DNA of 64,000 nucleotides, taken from Strigamia acuminata (taxonomy: Eukaryota > Arthropoda > Chilopoda > Geophilomorpha > Linotaeniidae). Under the pieces are notes generated by a model that ran no database searches, was not told the DNA's origin, and saw only the letters and a list, made by a program, of their open reading frames with translations. The position numbers and the translations under genes are program-made. The DNA lies in contig OX442320.1 of assembly GCA_949358305.1 (NCBI GenBank), positions 4,294,259 to 4,358,258 of the forward strand. The letters are read 5' to 3'. Below, piece after piece: positions 1 to 12,600 of the stretch; the stretch's first letter is position 1, and every line of letters starts with the position of its first letter.

Positions 1-1
1 G

Positions 2-3000
2 ACGGACGATGGGACGCCGTTTCCGGAGTTGTTGAAGGGAAGGGGAATTATTCCCGGGATTAAGGTCGATAAAGGAGTTGTGCCGTTGATGGGGACTGAG
101 GACGAGTGCACGACTCAAGGTGGAAAATTGAACGGGTTTTTGGTGGATTTTTATTTTTTAAGATCATTAAAGATTTTTTTTATCGATTTTTATTGATTTT
201 TATCAATTTGTATCGATTTTTTATCAATTTTTATTGGTTTCTATCAATTTTTATTCATTTCTATCAGTTTTTATTCATTCTTATCAATATTTATTCATTT
301 CTATCAATTTTTATCGATTTTTTATCAATTTTTATTGATTTTTTATCAATGATATTGATTTTTTTTTATTTTAATTGTTTTTTTTTTAAATTTTTATCGA
401 TCTTCTTCCAATTTGTATCGATTTTTGTCGATTTTTTTTCACTTTTTATCGTTTTTTCGATTTTCTTTCAATCGATTTTTTCGATTTTTATTGATTTTTT
501 TGCAATTTTTATTGATTTTGATGAGCTTTTATTGCTTTTAATTGATAGTTATCGATTTTTTATTGATTTCAATTGGTTTAAATTAATTTTTATTGATTGT
601 AATTAATGTTAATTGCTTTTAATTAATTTTTATTTTAAAAATTCGTTTCAAGGTTTGGATGATTTGAGCCAGCGATGCGCACAGTACAAAAAGGATGGTT
701 GCCACTTTGCGAAATGGCGATGCGTTTTGAAGATCGGAAAGAATACGCCGTCACCGTTGGCTATTTTGGAGAATGCGAACGTGTTGGCACGTTATGCCTC
801 GATTTGTCAAATGGTAAATAATTAAGCTTGAATATAAATAACAAAAAAACAATCGATTTAAATGTCTTAAATTTGCAAAAACAATTTTTCTTCACACAAA
901 TATCGATTTTAAGTGGATAAAATTGGTGCTGGATTGAAACAAATTCGATTTAATCGACAAAACATGATTTAATCTGATTTAGTGATTATAAAATTGATTT
1001 ATTGCTTATTAAATTAATTTAATAATTATAAAATTGATTTATTGGTTATAAAATTGATTTATTAGTTATAAAATTGACTTATTAGTCATAAAATTGATTT
1101 ATTAGTTATAAAATCGATTTAATCGTTTGAAAAACATGGTTTTCTTGACTTAAAATAAAATTTTGTCGACTTAAAAATGCCCAAATCATGTTTAAATCGA
1201 TTTAAAATGCCCTAAAACCGTTTAAATCGATTTAAAATGCTCAAAAACACGTTTAAATCGATTTCAAATGCTCAAAAACACGTTTAAATCGATTTAAAAT
1301 GCTCAAAAACTCATTTAAATCGATTTAAAATGCTCAAAAACTCATTTAAATCAGTTTAAAATGGCCAAAAAGTAGTTTAAACCGAATGAAAAGGTTAAAA
1401 TGTAATTGCAGAACGCGATTGTACCAATCGTGGAGCCGGAAGTGCTTCCGGACGGCGACCACGACATAATCCGCACGCAGAAAGTGACCGAGAAGGTGCT
1501 GGCCGCCGTGTACAAGGCGCTGAGCGACCACAACGTATACCTGGAAGGAACCCTGCTCAAACCCAACATGGTGATGGCCGGCCAGAGCTGCGCCACCCAA
1601 TTCTCGGCCATCGACAACGCCCGCGCCACCGTGCTCGCTCTCCAGAGGACCGTACCGCCCGCCGTCCCAGGTTGGCTTCGACGACTCTTCTGCGCACGCG
1701 TCAACCGACAAACCCTGGCCGAGTTCGCATCCGAGACGAAACCCCCGACTGGCCCAAGCATCTCGCCCTCAGCCATCCCGGGTTCGTTCTGCGGCGAGAA
1801 GGCGGGCTTTCGGGTCTAGTAACCGAACGATACCGCACTAGCCTCGTGCACAGATTCCTCTAATCTGTGGCCTCGTGTTTGTATTCGACGTTGACGCGTT
1901 TTTGTGCCGGTTTTGTGCTCGTTTTGACGCCTCCGTTGCAATTTTTGCTTCCCTTTTTGTTTGTTTTACTTGCAGGCATCACGTTTTTGTCCGGTGGTCA
2001 GTCGGAGGAAGAAGCTTCGGTGAATTTGGACGCGATTAACAAGCTGCCGACCAGGAAACCGTGGGCGCTGACATTTTCTTACGGGAGAGCTTTGCAGGCG
2101 AGCGTGTTGAAGGCGTGGGGCGGCAAGGATGAAAACATTATACATGGACAGGCGGAGCTGCTCAAACGAGCTAAGGTAATGCATTTTGGATGGGTTTGTG
2201 GTTTTTTGTTGGTTTTTTAGTCGTTTAGGCGTTGCTTGATGCTTGATTTAGTTTGATTTGACGGTTAAGTAAATGCTGGAGTTGGAAATTTGAAAATTTT
2301 AGTTGGATTTCGTGTTCCAGTTTAGTTGTGAATTGTGGTTGACGGTGTGATGATGTTAATGGCGGTTCACAAGTGTATTGGGATTGCGTTGATCGGGGTT
2401 AAAGTGTGGGATTTTGAAAAAATCAACGGATTTTGTTATTTTTAGTGTTAATTTGTTGTGGTTTTTAGATTTTGTCGATAAAATTGTAGAAAATTTGGAG
2501 CTGGTTAAATCGCGGGGTGGAAAATTTGATATTCTAAAATGAATTCGTGTACCAGTTTAGTTGTGAATGAACCAAAAGTGAACTGGGATCGGGTGGATGG
2601 TAATGGCGGCCGAAATGGCGGGGTATAAATGTGAAAATTTGAAATTTTCAACTCCAGTTTTGTGTTTATGGTGACGTTTTGTCGATTTAATTGACCTTTG
2701 ACAAATGGAAAACGTTTTTAAGTTGATTTTTGTCGGGTTTTGTTATTTGTTTCGTTGATTCTTTTGATGTGTGATGTATTAATTGTTGTTTTCTCTTTTA
2801 CGCATGCGTACAGGCGAACGGACTTGCATGTGAAGGAAAATACGAAAAGGGATTATATGAAAGTCTGGTTGGAAACCAGTCGAATTATGTTGCCGTTCAT
2901 AAATATTAACCCATAGAAGCCTGCATTTTGACTGAATTAAACCTCAGTTGCATGTTTTTCGTTTCTACCGCTTAGTTTACTAATTTTTCCTGTGTTGTTT

Positions 3001-3119
3001 TTCATGCTGATTTTGAATTAATTTAGGCGAATAGCGAAGCCTCTTTGGGCAAGTATTCCGGAGGTGTTGCCGGCGCAGCCGCTGCTGAAGGGCTTTTCAT
3101 CAAAGATCACGCGTATTAA
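2..3119 (+). CDS. Aldolase: Fructose-bisphosphate aldolase, class I (5' end missing, two alternative last exons)
   Basis: This is the cytosolic glycolytic enzyme that cleaves fructose-1,6-bisphosphate into DHAP and glyceraldehyde-3-phosphate. Visible exons are 2-119, 653-813, 1412-1670 and 1976-2175, then either 2814-2909 or 3027-3119. All junctions are GT-AG and phases match. Class I hallmarks are present: [15 protein letters not shown] with the active-site glutamates, [11 protein letters not shown] with the Schiff-base lysine, and [12 protein letters not shown] in exon 4. Exon 4 ends after LLKRAK at phase 0, and both downstream exons start at phase 0 with AN and end in the C-terminal Tyr that class I aldolases need. 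The first roughly 50 residues lie outside the window. An AATAAA at about 3262 fits the distal isoform. The identification is certain; use of both last exons is inferred from sequence. Confidence 0.96.
165..1370. repeat. Minisatellites in aldolase introns 1 and 2
   Basis: Intron 1 (120-652) is an irregular T-rich array of TTTTTATCGATTTTT/TTGATTTTTATCAA words. Intron 2 (814-1411) has a 20-bp repeat of AAATTGATTTATTAGTTAT type at about 975-1120 and a 31-bp repeat built on TTTAAATCGATTTAAAATGC at about 1180-1370. The open frame of 166 codons at 106-606 is low-complexity Phe/Ile translation of the array and is not a gene. Confidence 0.9.
2814..2909 (+). other. Aldolase alternative last exon A (proximal)
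   Basis: This terminal exon encodes 31 residues plus TAA. It starts [13 protein letters not shown] and ends VAVHKY. The acceptor is CGTACAG at 2807-2813. An AATTAAA lies about 25 bp after the stop and could serve as a variant poly(A) signal. It lacks the Ala/Gly-rich stretch of exon B. In Drosophila, several alternative 3' coding exons give aldolase isozymes with different C-terminal arms, and this exon fits that pattern. Confidence 0.85.
3027..3119 (+). other. Aldolase alternative last exon B (distal)
   Basis: This terminal exon encodes 30 residues plus TAA. It starts [13 protein letters not shown], has an Ala/Gly-rich centre and ends FIKDHAY, close to the canonical class I aldolase C-terminus (usually ...NHAY). 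The acceptor is AATTTAG. It starts in the same phase as exon A, so splicing from exon 4 to either exon keeps the frame. Confidence 0.9.
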
Positions 3120-3326
3120 ACCGTTTTTGTCTATTTTTTCGGGTTTATTTTGTATACAAATAGAAATTTTAGTGGTTTATTTGCACGTTTTTTCCTCTTT
3201 TCTTTGTGAAATGTGAAATTTTCAAGTATATCGTCTCAAAAAAAAAAAAAAAGCATTTCTTGAAATAAAAATATCTAAAGTTTGTATAACCGAGTCGGAT
3301 TTGTTGATTTTTATTTTTGATTTGGG

Positions 3327-4842
3327 TTAATTGATGGCGTAAATGGCGGTTCCGGCGCCGTAGAGGAAGCGGATTCGCTTCGTGTGGCACAGACAGCTGA
3401 GGATCGACTTGGTCGCGTTGTCGAATTTGTAACTGGCGAATTTCCGCAGGTCGTCGCGACTGCAGAAATAAATTCCTGCAAAAAAAGGACGAAAAAGTCT
3501 TTAAAATGTCGAAAATTGCATAAAAAAATGACGGAAAAAACCTTTAAAATGTCGAAAATTCCATAAAAAATTACGAAAAAACCTTTAAAATGTCGAAAAT
3601 TCCATAAAAAATTACGAAAAAACCTTTAAAATGTCTAAAATTCCATAAAAAATTACGAAAAAACCTTTAAAATGTCGAAAATTGCATAAAAAATTACGAA
3701 AAAACCTTTAAAATGTGGAAAATTCCATAAAAATTTACGAAAAAACCTTTAAAATGTCGAAAATTCCATAAAAAATTACGAAAAAACCTTTAAAATGTCG
3801 AAAATTCCATAAGAAATTAAGAAAAAACCTTTAAAATGTCGAAAATTCCATAAAAAATTACGAAAAAACCTTTAAAATGTCGAAAATTCCATAAAAAATT
3901 ACGAAAAAACCTTTAAAATGTCGAAAATTCCATAAAAAATTACGAAAAAACCTTTAAAATGTCGAAAATTCCATAAAAAATTACGAAAAAACCTTTAAAA
4001 TTCCATAAAAAATTACGAAAAATGCATTTTTGGTGCCAAAAAATGCAATTTTTTGTAAGAATTCAATTAAAAGTTAAGAAAATTATGAAAAATTCAATTT
4101 CTTTTTGTTATGACCTTTGGTTTCTTTGGTTTCTTGCTGTTTGTATAATTTGTACAATGTGAGTTCGAATTGGCCGACTTTGGAGAGAGGTTTGTTGAGT
4201 AAATGATATTTCTTTTCCAGCGCTCGGTTGAAGTCGACAATGGCTTCGTTTAACGCCGCGTGCGATAAACGGCCTTTGAGGTGCCTGAATTTATAAAATA
4301 TAATTATTTTTTTTATTAAATTTATTTATTTTTAAGTTTTAATTCGAATTTTTACTTCGGGATAGCATCAAATTCGTCTTTTCGCAACGATTCGAGCGAT
4401 TTTTTCGATTTTTTCGCGTCGATTTTAGGCACAACTTCTTCGGAAACGTCACTAAATATTTAAAAAATAAATTTTTAAATAGATTAAAACAGTTTCTTGA
4501 TATAAAACACCATTTATCGTCGTTTTGTTTCGGTTTTGGAAGGTTATTTGCGAAATTATTCGGTAAATTGTTCAAAATGTGCAGCAATTGTACGTTTATG
4601 TCGGTGGCGCGGGTCTCCACGAGCTTCGATCGCTCCAACTTTTCCCTCGACGAGGCAATTTCCGTTCTAATTTCATCGAAGATGTTTTTCAGTGATTTTA
4701 AATCTCCGGAAATATCACCGATATCGTCTCGGCGTTTTCCCGCATCCGATTTTGACAATTTACGAAACTGGCGCGCCGTATTGACGGCCATTAATTTCTC
4801 CTCCAACGACTCAACTAGTTGATTCACCGTTTCAAAATCCAT
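3327..4842 (-). CDS. SKA1: SKA1, spindle and kinetochore-associated complex subunit 1
   Basis: SKA1 is a subunit of the kinetochore Ska complex that couples kinetochores to spindle microtubules. There are four exons on the minus strand: 4842-4511, 4451-4356, 4284-4115 and 3475-3327. Together they give 747 nt, or 248 aa (human SKA1 is 255 aa). The N-terminal 110 residues are helical coiled coil, starting MDFETVNQLVESLEEKL. The C-terminal winged-helix microtubule-binding domain spans about residues 115-248. It includes EFDAIPKHLKGRLSHAALNE, the signature QETKETKG followed by IYFCSRDDLRKF, and the end CHTKRIRFLYGAGTAIYAI. These align by eye with the SKA1 domain (ETKDTKGRYF and the GGG near the end). 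The ATG at 4842 gives the expected N-terminus. It lies head-to-head with ARP6 and tail-to-tail with aldolase. Confidence 0.92.
3491..4020. repeat. 41-bp minisatellite in the SKA1 last intron
   Basis: About 12 copies of a 41-bp unit containing TTACGAAAAAACC and TTTAAAATGTCGAAAATTCC fill the intron at 3476-4114. Copies differ by single substitutions, and the last one is truncated. Confidence 0.93.
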
Positions 4843-5039
4843 CTTTAAACAACAAAAAACATGAGTAAAAACAAACATTCAAACGTCTCCTTTACCTTTT
4901 GATTGAAAACAATGAAATGACAAGCGAAGAAACCCGTTCAATTTCTTATTTAGTGTGTATTTATTTTCAAATTTGATCCTATTCCGGATCTAAACCCGGA
5001 TCAAATTCAAAAACACTCAACGGCGCAAGCGCAAACAAA
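4843..5039. promoter_or_regulatory. Shared divergent promoter, SKA1/ARP6
   Basis: Only 197 bp separate the two start codons, which point away from each other, so both 5'UTRs and core promoters must lie here. No TATA box stands out. Bidirectional use is inferred from spacing alone. Confidence 0.6.
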
Positions 5040-7082
5040 ATGGCGAAGTCAACGTTCGTGCTGGACAATGGCGCCTACACGACGAAAGCGGGATTTACGA
5101 GAGACGATGAACCGCGAATCATTCCGAACTGCATCACGAAAGCGAAGAGCGAGCGACGCCGGCAATTTATCGGCGACCAAATCGACGACTGCAAGGATGT
5201 GTCGGGTTTGTTTTACATTCTGCCGTTCCAAAAGGGATATTTGGTCAACAGCGACGTGCAGAAGACGATTTGGGACTACGTGTTTGGACGTGACGTGTTT
5301 AATTGCAAAATGAGCGAAGTGGACATGGTTGTGACGGAACCGTACTTCAATTTTTTGTCGATCCAAGAAGTTATGAACGAGATTTTCTTTGAGGATTATC
5401 AGGTGGACTCGCTGCTGAGGATCAATTCGGGCACGTTGTCGGCGTATCATTACCAGAAAGCGCATGCGCAGGAGTTGTGTTGTCTTTTGGTCGAGTCTGG
5501 CTATTCGTTTACGCATGTCGTGCCCTATTGTAAAGGGAAAAAAATTAAGAGGTGAATTTTTGCGAGGGATATTTGATTACCGGTGATGAAAAATGAAAAA
5601 GTAATGACGAAAAAATTTGAAATGTCGAAAGTTGGAAAAACAAAATTGCAAAAAATACATTTTTTTATTTCAAAAAATGGAATTTTGTGTAAAAAATGGA
5701 ATTTTGTGTAAAAAATGGAATTTTGTGTCGAAAAATGCCATTTTATGTTAAGAAATGAACAAAACTATCCAAAAATGCAATTTTTGTATGGAAAAATGCA
5801 ATTTTTGTTTGAAAAAATGCAATTTTTGTATGGAAAATGCAATTTTTTGGAAGGAAAAATTTTTGTAAAGCATTTTTACGAAGAAACTTGCACAAAACTA
5901 TCAAAAATTGCATAAAAATTCATAAAACTAGCGAAATATGCGTAAAACTAATGAAAAATGCAAATTTTGATGCAATTTTATGTGTAAAAATTCAAAAAAA
6001 CTTCAAAAAATGCAATTTTTATTAAGAAAAATGCAGAAAAATATCAAAAAAATCAATTTTTATTAAGAAAAATACAAACAAATATCAAAAAATGCAATTT
6101 TTATTAAGAAAAATACAAACAAATATCAAAAAATGCAATTTTTATTAAGAAAAATGCAGAAAAATATCAAAAAATGCAATTTTTATCAAGAAAAATACAA
6201 AAAAATATCAAAAAATGCACTTTTTAGTAAGAAAAATTCAAAAAAATATCAAAAATGCACTTTTTAGTAAGAAAAATGCAGAAAAATGTCTAAATTAAAT
6301 TTCTACAAGTAAAAAATACAATTTCATTTCGGCACATGCAATTACGTCGAAAAACAACATTCCAAAAACACAATTCTGCCATTTGACAACCTCCTTCTCA
6401 TTTCAGCGCCATCCGGCGAATCGACGTGGGCGGGAAACTCCTCACGAACCACCTCAAAGAAATCACCTCCTACCGCCAACTGCACGTGATGGACGAAACG
6501 TACGTGATGAACCAAGTCAAAGAGGACATCTGCTTTGTCTCCACCCAATTCTACGCCGACATGAAGACGTGCAAAAGCAAAAACAACCCCATCGTCCGCG
6601 ACTACGTCCTGCCGGACTACACCGTCATCAAACGCGGCTACGTCAAGTCCCAGGAGGAATCCGCCGCCAAAAGCGAAGGCAACGACCAAATCATCCGCAT
6701 GAACAACGAGCGATTCTCCATCCCCGAGTTGCTCTTTCACCCGTCAGATGTCGGGATACAACAAATGGGCATCGCCGAGGCCGTCGTCAACGCCGTTCAA
6801 GCCACCCCGGAAGAAATGCATCCGCATTTTTACAAAAATATTTTACTCACGGGGGGAAATGTTTGTTTCCCCGGGTTCAAGGAGAGGGTTTATCAAGATG
6901 TTAGGGCGCTCACGTTCGAGGATTACGAGGTTAATGTCGTTTTGCCGAAGAATCCGATGGTTTATGCGTGGCATGGCGGAGTGACTTTGAGTGGCGATAA
7001 AGAGGTGAATAGGATGATGGTTAGTCGGCAACAATACGAGGAACACGGGCTGTCGATTTGTCAGGATAAATTTGACGTTTGA
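5040..7082 (+). CDS. Actr6: Actin-related protein 6 (SWR1/SRCAP chromatin-remodelling subunit)
   Basis: ARP6 is a nuclear actin-fold subunit of the SWR1/SRCAP complex, which deposits histone H2A.Z; in flies it is also linked to heterochromatin. There are two exons, 5040-5551 and 6407-7082, with a phase-2 junction AG|C, giving 395 aa (human ARP6 is 396). The start MAKSTFVLDNGAYTTKAGF is the actin-fold phosphate-1 loop with the ARP6-typical LDNGAYT. Exon 2 carries RIDVGGKLLTNHLKEITSYR, LHVMDETYVMNQVKEDICFV and ILLTGGNVCFPGFKERV (phosphate-2 and adenosine regions), and the protein ends SICQDKFDV. The poly(A) signal AATAAA is at 7193-7198. Confidence 0.97.
5690..6290. repeat. Minisatellite in the ARP6 intron
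   Basis: Two blocks fill most of the 855-bp intron. At about 5690-5860 a repeat of roughly 22 bp is built on AAAATGCAATTTTTGTATGG. At about 6000-6290 a repeat of roughly 41 bp is built on TGCAATTTTTATTAAGAAAA and AATATCAAA. Confidence 0.9.
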
Positions 7083-7437
7083 TGTGGTTTTTTGGGTGTT
7101 TTGGGTTTGTCCAGTTCAGTTGTGGATGGGGAAATGTGGACTGGAAATTGGAGTTTTCAGTTTGTGGGAGTTATTGAGTTGTTTTGTGCGGAAATAAACG
7201 TTTTGTTGATAGAATGTGATGTTTGTGTTCCGTTTTTGTGTTTATTGTTGTTTTTGAAGACGTCGTGGGTTGTTGTTTATTCGTTTTCAACGAGGAGTGT
7301 GTATTGGCGAGTCGGCCATTTGCAAAGATGGCGGTTTTTGGGTTTTTGTTTGTTTTTGGTTATTTTACGATTTTTATTTTATTTTTCGGTTTTGTTTATA
7401 CATGTTTTTTTGAGGTTTTATTTTTTATTTTATTTTT

Positions 7438-9464
7438 TTAATTTGCGAGCTCGATTATTAAGTTTTCCGTCTTGTTTTTCCGCCGTCGCATTTGGTTTAG
7501 TTTGCGCCGCAAATCCGACTCGTCCTCGCTGTCGTCGTCGTCCACTTCCGGTCTCGCTTTGGCGCGTTGTTTCAACTTGGCCCTCAAGTCGCCGCTCGAT
7601 TTCACGTCTTCCTGCTCGCATATTTCGTCGTAAGCGACTACGACGCGAGTTCTGGAGCTCAATTTGTTCCGCAGATCGCCGACAGGCGGCCGTTCCTCAG
7701 AAACGGATCTGAAAAGAAACGATGTAAAGATGTAAATTTTTACGCACGAATAAATTTTTAATAAATAAAAAGATTGCGCACTGTTTTTGTCTTTTCTTTT
7801 GAGACTCTTCGTCAGCGTACATCCGCATTTTCGGCATTTTGGTGGCAACTCTCGACTCGGTTTCGTAAACTTGGTCCTGTTCGACGGGTTCCGCTTCCGG
7901 TTCGTCGGGTTTGGCGGTAAATATCTCACGATACGATCTTTTCTTCGACTTGCTGATGAGTCCGACCATTCCTGAATTTAAGGAAAAATAATCGATTTTA
8001 GCGAATTATTTTTGAAGAATAATCGATTTTGACAAATTATTTTTGAAAAATGATCGATTTTAACAAATTAATTTTAAAAAATAATCGATTTTAACGAATT
8101 ATTCGGATCGGAAGAAAATAATCGATTTTAGCGAATTATTCGGAAGAAAATAATCGATTTTAACAAATTTTATGGAAAAATAATCGATTTTAGCGAATTA
8201 TTTTTGAAGAATAATCGATTTTAGCGAATTATTTTTGAAGAATAATCGATTTTAACAAATTATTTTTGAAGAATAATCGATTTTAACAAATTATTTTTGA
8301 AAAATTATCGATTTTAACGAATTATTCGGAAGAAAATAATCGATTTTAACAAATTTTATGGAAAAATAATCGATATTAACAAATTTTATGGGGAAATAAT
8401 CGATTTTAACAAATTTTATGGAAAAATAATCGATATTAACAAATTTTATGGGGAAATAATCGATTTTAACAAATTTTATGGGAAAATAATCGATTTTAAC
8501 AAATTTTATAGGAAAATAATCGATTTCAACAAATTTTATGGGAAAATAATTGATTTTAACCTCCGTAATTTGGATTTCCATGTTTTAAATAATACTGGCT
8601 TCGTTTCTCTGCTCCCGGGACCTTTCTGTCGGATTTCAACGCAAATCGCATCAGAATCCCCCGCGATTTTTCGTGTGGAAAACCAACAACCCATTGGCCG
8701 GGCGGGACTGGGATCCCCAACTTTTGCGCTTCATCGTCCTCCTCCACGTTTTCCCCATTCAATGAACTTATTTTCTGCATAAAAATCCCACAAATTAACA
8801 ACAAAATCGAACAAAAATCGAAATAAAATCACTTTTTCTTCGTCGTCCGACGACAATATCATCCCGTCTTCCAATTCCTCGTTATTCGCCCGTAAAACTA
8901 AAAGAAAAACAACAAAAAAAATTCGATTTCGAACTAAAATACACGAAAAATGTCGTATCAACCTTGTTTATCGCGTTTAATAATCGATTTGTTCTTCGAT
9001 GCGATGGCTTTAGCTGCCAGTAATTCATCGCCCCACACGACATTACCTAATTAACAAATAAATAATTAAATAGCGTCGAATTTGCGTCGGATTTTTGCAA
9101 TTTTCTACACGAATTATCGTCGATCCATTCGATCGAATCGAATTTGAGATTCGGGAAATATTCGGCGATGTCTTCGGTGCTCATTTCGTTCACGCCGCGA
9201 ATGTGGATCGTGTTCAAACGATTGCTACGATTGTGCACGTCGATGTCGAGGCTGTGGTACAATTCATTCAGGCTTGACGACTCCACGTCGGGCTCGTCGA
9301 GTATTTGAGTTTCGTCCACTTTGGGTTCATCGTCGGCCACTTTGGTGTCATCATCATCGTCGTCCCTGTTGTTTTTTGCAATTTTGAAAGAAAATAATTA
9401 ATTTATACATCATTTAAGCACGCAATATCGTTTCTTACATCGTTAATAAACTGTCGTCAGCCAT
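7438..9464 (-). CDS. NCBP3: Nuclear cap-binding protein subunit 3
   Basis: NCBP3 (ELG, C17orf85 in human) binds the mRNA cap and associates with NCBP1 and the exon junction/TREX machinery. There are seven minus-strand exons: 9464-9439, 9365-9109, 9046-8963, 8897-8833, 8774-8561, 7971-7782 and 7708-7438. Together they give 1107 nt, or 368 aa; human NCBP3 is about 620, so the fly-like form has a shorter tail. The RRM-like region is IHIRGVNEMSTEDIAEYF, then EWIDDNSCNVVWGDE, matching the family's VDEMST and WLDDTSCNVVW. The second hallmark block is LMRFALKSDRKVPG, then RSQYYLKHGNPNYGG. A basic region (ISKSKKRSYREIF) and MRMYADEE follow. The N-terminus is Asp-rich. It is head-to-head with SMPD4 (210 bp) and tail-to-tail with ARP6. 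Confidence 0.93.
7980..8555. repeat. 30-bp minisatellite in an NCBP3 intron
   Basis: Repeated AATAATCGATTTTAACAAAT units occupy the intron between exons 5 and 6. The right half (8335-8555) is a regular 30-bp array with TTTTATGGGAA; the left half is more varied. Because 30 is a multiple of 3, a spurious antisense frame repeats FVKIDYFPIK. Confidence 0.93.
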
Positions 9465-9674
9465 CGGGTTGATTGGATCCACGGCTAAGTGTTTAAACAG
9501 CGGTAAAATATCAATATTTATTTACAAAATTCAACACACCGACGCCATTGTGGAAGCATAATCTAACCCGCGGGACCAGATTCACACGAAATGACGTATG
9601 GAATTATACTATTTTCAACGAGGTTATGACTAATTTATGACGTAATAAAAATAAACTAAAGGCGCATATACAAA
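9465..9674. promoter_or_regulatory. Shared divergent promoter, NCBP3/SMPD4
   Basis: A gap of 210 bp separates two diverging start codons. It contains AAATGACGTATG and TTATGACGTAAT, both with a TGACGTA core resembling a CRE/ATF site. Bidirectional promoter function is inferred from spacing. Confidence 0.55.
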
Positions 9675-12600
9675 ATGGCGGTGTACGATTCGCGGGCGGC
9701 AATTCTGGTTAAGTCAGCAACGGTAAGTTTGGTTTTGAAGAAATAAAACATAATTAGGAAGGATATTAACGAAGAAATTGCACTATTTTAGACCCGCTTT
9801 CGAAATGCCCTACGTTACCACTTGGAGAAAAGATGCCGCGAAATCGAAATCGTGATCGACGAAGGCAGCATTAGGGTAACGAGTATTTTTTTTATTCAAA
9901 ATTTTGCATTTTATTAATTACATTTTGATCGAAAAATTCAGGAATTGACGAATATTTTCCCGCGACTGATCGACCACATCTTCGGACTGAATTACCAGAA
10001 CGATTGGGGCCTGAAAGTAATAACCAGGACGTTGAATCACAGAGAATTTCAAGTTTTTCGTCGATTTCTCTCACCCGAGGGAGCGTTTTTTGAGTTGATT
10101 TACAAATTAATGGGAGATGCGAGCATCAGATTCGATTTCCCCGTCGCCTTTTTACCCGTGAGCGGTTTAAATGTTGAAAATGAGAATTTTAGACGCAATT
10201 AAACTCCGTATTTCGCTGTTTTAGGCCCAAACGAAAAAAGCATTTGAAGAAGGAATAACGCCCATGTTGTATGTCAATAAATTGCAGAAATATCCCGGAC
10301 AAATTGTCACATCCGTGTCTTTAAGTATCCTTTAAAAAATTAACAAAAAACTTCAAAAATTTTCAAAAAGTTTACAAAAAATTCACAAAAAATGTTAAAA
10401 ATTCACAAAAAATGATAAAAATTCACAAAAAATGTTAAAAATTCACAAAAAATGTTAAAATTTCACAAAAAATTTTAAAAATTCACAAAAAAAATGTTTA
10501 AAATCCACAAAAATGTTAAAAATTCACAAAAAATGATAAAAATTCACAAAAAAATGTTAAAATCTCACAAAAATATGTTTAAAATTCACAAAAAAATGTT
10601 TAAAATTCACAAAAATGTTAAAAATTCACAGAAAATGATAAAAATTCACAAAAAATGTTTAAAAAAATGTTTTAAATTCACAAAAATTAACAAAAAACGT
10701 TAAAATTTAACAAAAAAATACTATAAAACGTTAAAAATTAACAAGAAATTTACAAAAAACGTACAGAATTTCACAAACTATCAACTTAAATCGATTTTTA
10801 GACCCTTTTGAGTACTACATGTTTCATTTTGCCAACTATTTGGTCAATCCGTACAACTTAAAGGTACAAAAAGCGACAAAAACCCAATTTTTCCAAACTA
10901 ATCTCGATCGATTTCGACTTTTAGGTGATCAGCAACTGGACGGTGCCGGGCGAAGCGCTTTACCCGACCATCGCCGACGATTACTTGAACTATTTCCTAC
11001 CCATCGACGAATCCCTACCATCGCCAATCAACGTCTCCATCTCCCCGCGGTCCATCACGCCCTCGAAGTAACGAACAATTCTCAATTTCCAACCTAATTC
11101 CGCTCAAAACGATTTAATTTGTAGATCGCCGCCGCAGTACATGAGCCCTTTGCGCCAATTCCGACTGCTGAAGAACCAGGAAAGCCTGCAGAGTCCGGTC
11201 ACGAGTTTGAAACAGAACGAACACACCCGGTTGGAAACATGGCGGTCGGAAGTCACGGCACAAGTTGAGTCAAATTAAAATTGAATTAAATTGGAGTTAA
11301 TTCGTTTGTTTTTGGGTTGGAATTGCAGATTTTCGCGGAAATGTGGTTGAAACAGAACACGCACGACGTGCAGGGCGTGAATTTGATGCACGGGCAGGTC
11401 AGACATTTTGTTTTTTGTTTTTTCGTTTCGTGTTGAATTTGTTTTTTTTGAGAATTTTTGTCGTTGTGATTGTGAGTGGTGGAATTAAATGTGAATGTTA
11501 TCGTAGCACATCGGTCGTGCGGACGGCGTTAGTATGACTGATCCGTTTCAACCGTTTCGTCCATTACATGTACAATATATTGTAAGTTTGGCTCCGTTTC
11601 CAAGCAAAGAATCTAACACGCGCACGCAGTACGCACTGCAACTGCGTAGCTAATATTTTCTAGGGATTAGTTGCGACTATTTTTTTTTATTGGAGGTGCT
11701 TTTCTACAAAAAAAAGGGATTTGGGCGATAAATTGCAATATTTTAGTGCAGAAATGCATTTTTTATGTGCATAAATTCGGTTTGCATGTGCAGGAACGCA
11801 TTTTTAGACCCATAAATGCATTTGTTATGTGCAAAAATGCACTTTTTGTATTATAAATGCATTTGTTATGTGCAAAAATGCACTTTTTGTATTATAAATG
11901 CATTTGTTATGTGCAAAAATGCATTTTTTATGTGCAAAAATGCATTTTTTATGTGCAAAAATGCATTTTTTATGTGCAAAAATGCATTTTTTATGTGCAA
12001 AAATGCATTTTTTATGTGCAAAAATGCATTTTTTATGTGCAAAAATGCATTTTTTTATGTGCAAAAATTAAGTTTGCACGTGCAGGAACGCATTTTTAGA
12101 CCCATAAATGCAGTTTTTAGTACATAAATGCATTTATAGACCCACACGGGCTTATTTTATGTGCAAAAAATGCACTTTTTGTATTATAAATGCATTTTTT
12201 GTGTGCAAAAATGCATTTTTTGATGTGCAAAAATACAGAAATGCACTTTATGTGTCTTAAATAAGTGCATTTAAGCACTTTTTCTGTCATCAATGCACTT
12301 TTTAACGCTTTTTTCTTCCTTTTATAACAGATAAAGTCTTGATAGATTTATTTTCCATTATCATGAATTTTGCTTCTCGTGCTCTCGCTAGGAACCATTT
12401 GTCGTCAACCTAGATCACATGCGGACAGTTCGGATGTTCGTAAAACACATCCATTACTTCACCAACAGTTACACCTTCGGCTCGGAACATCCTCTCGAAG
12501 ACTTCAAGCGGTAAATCATTCAATCAATCAATCAATCAAAAATCAATTTTAATCAACTTTTTTAATCGTTTTCTCCTCAGCAACATTATTTCGCAAGTCG

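Noticed and set aside
106..606. 166-codon Phe/Ile-rich ORF resembling a membrane protein
   Set aside because: It is translation of the T-rich minisatellite in aldolase intron 1, and its start lies across the exon 1 donor.
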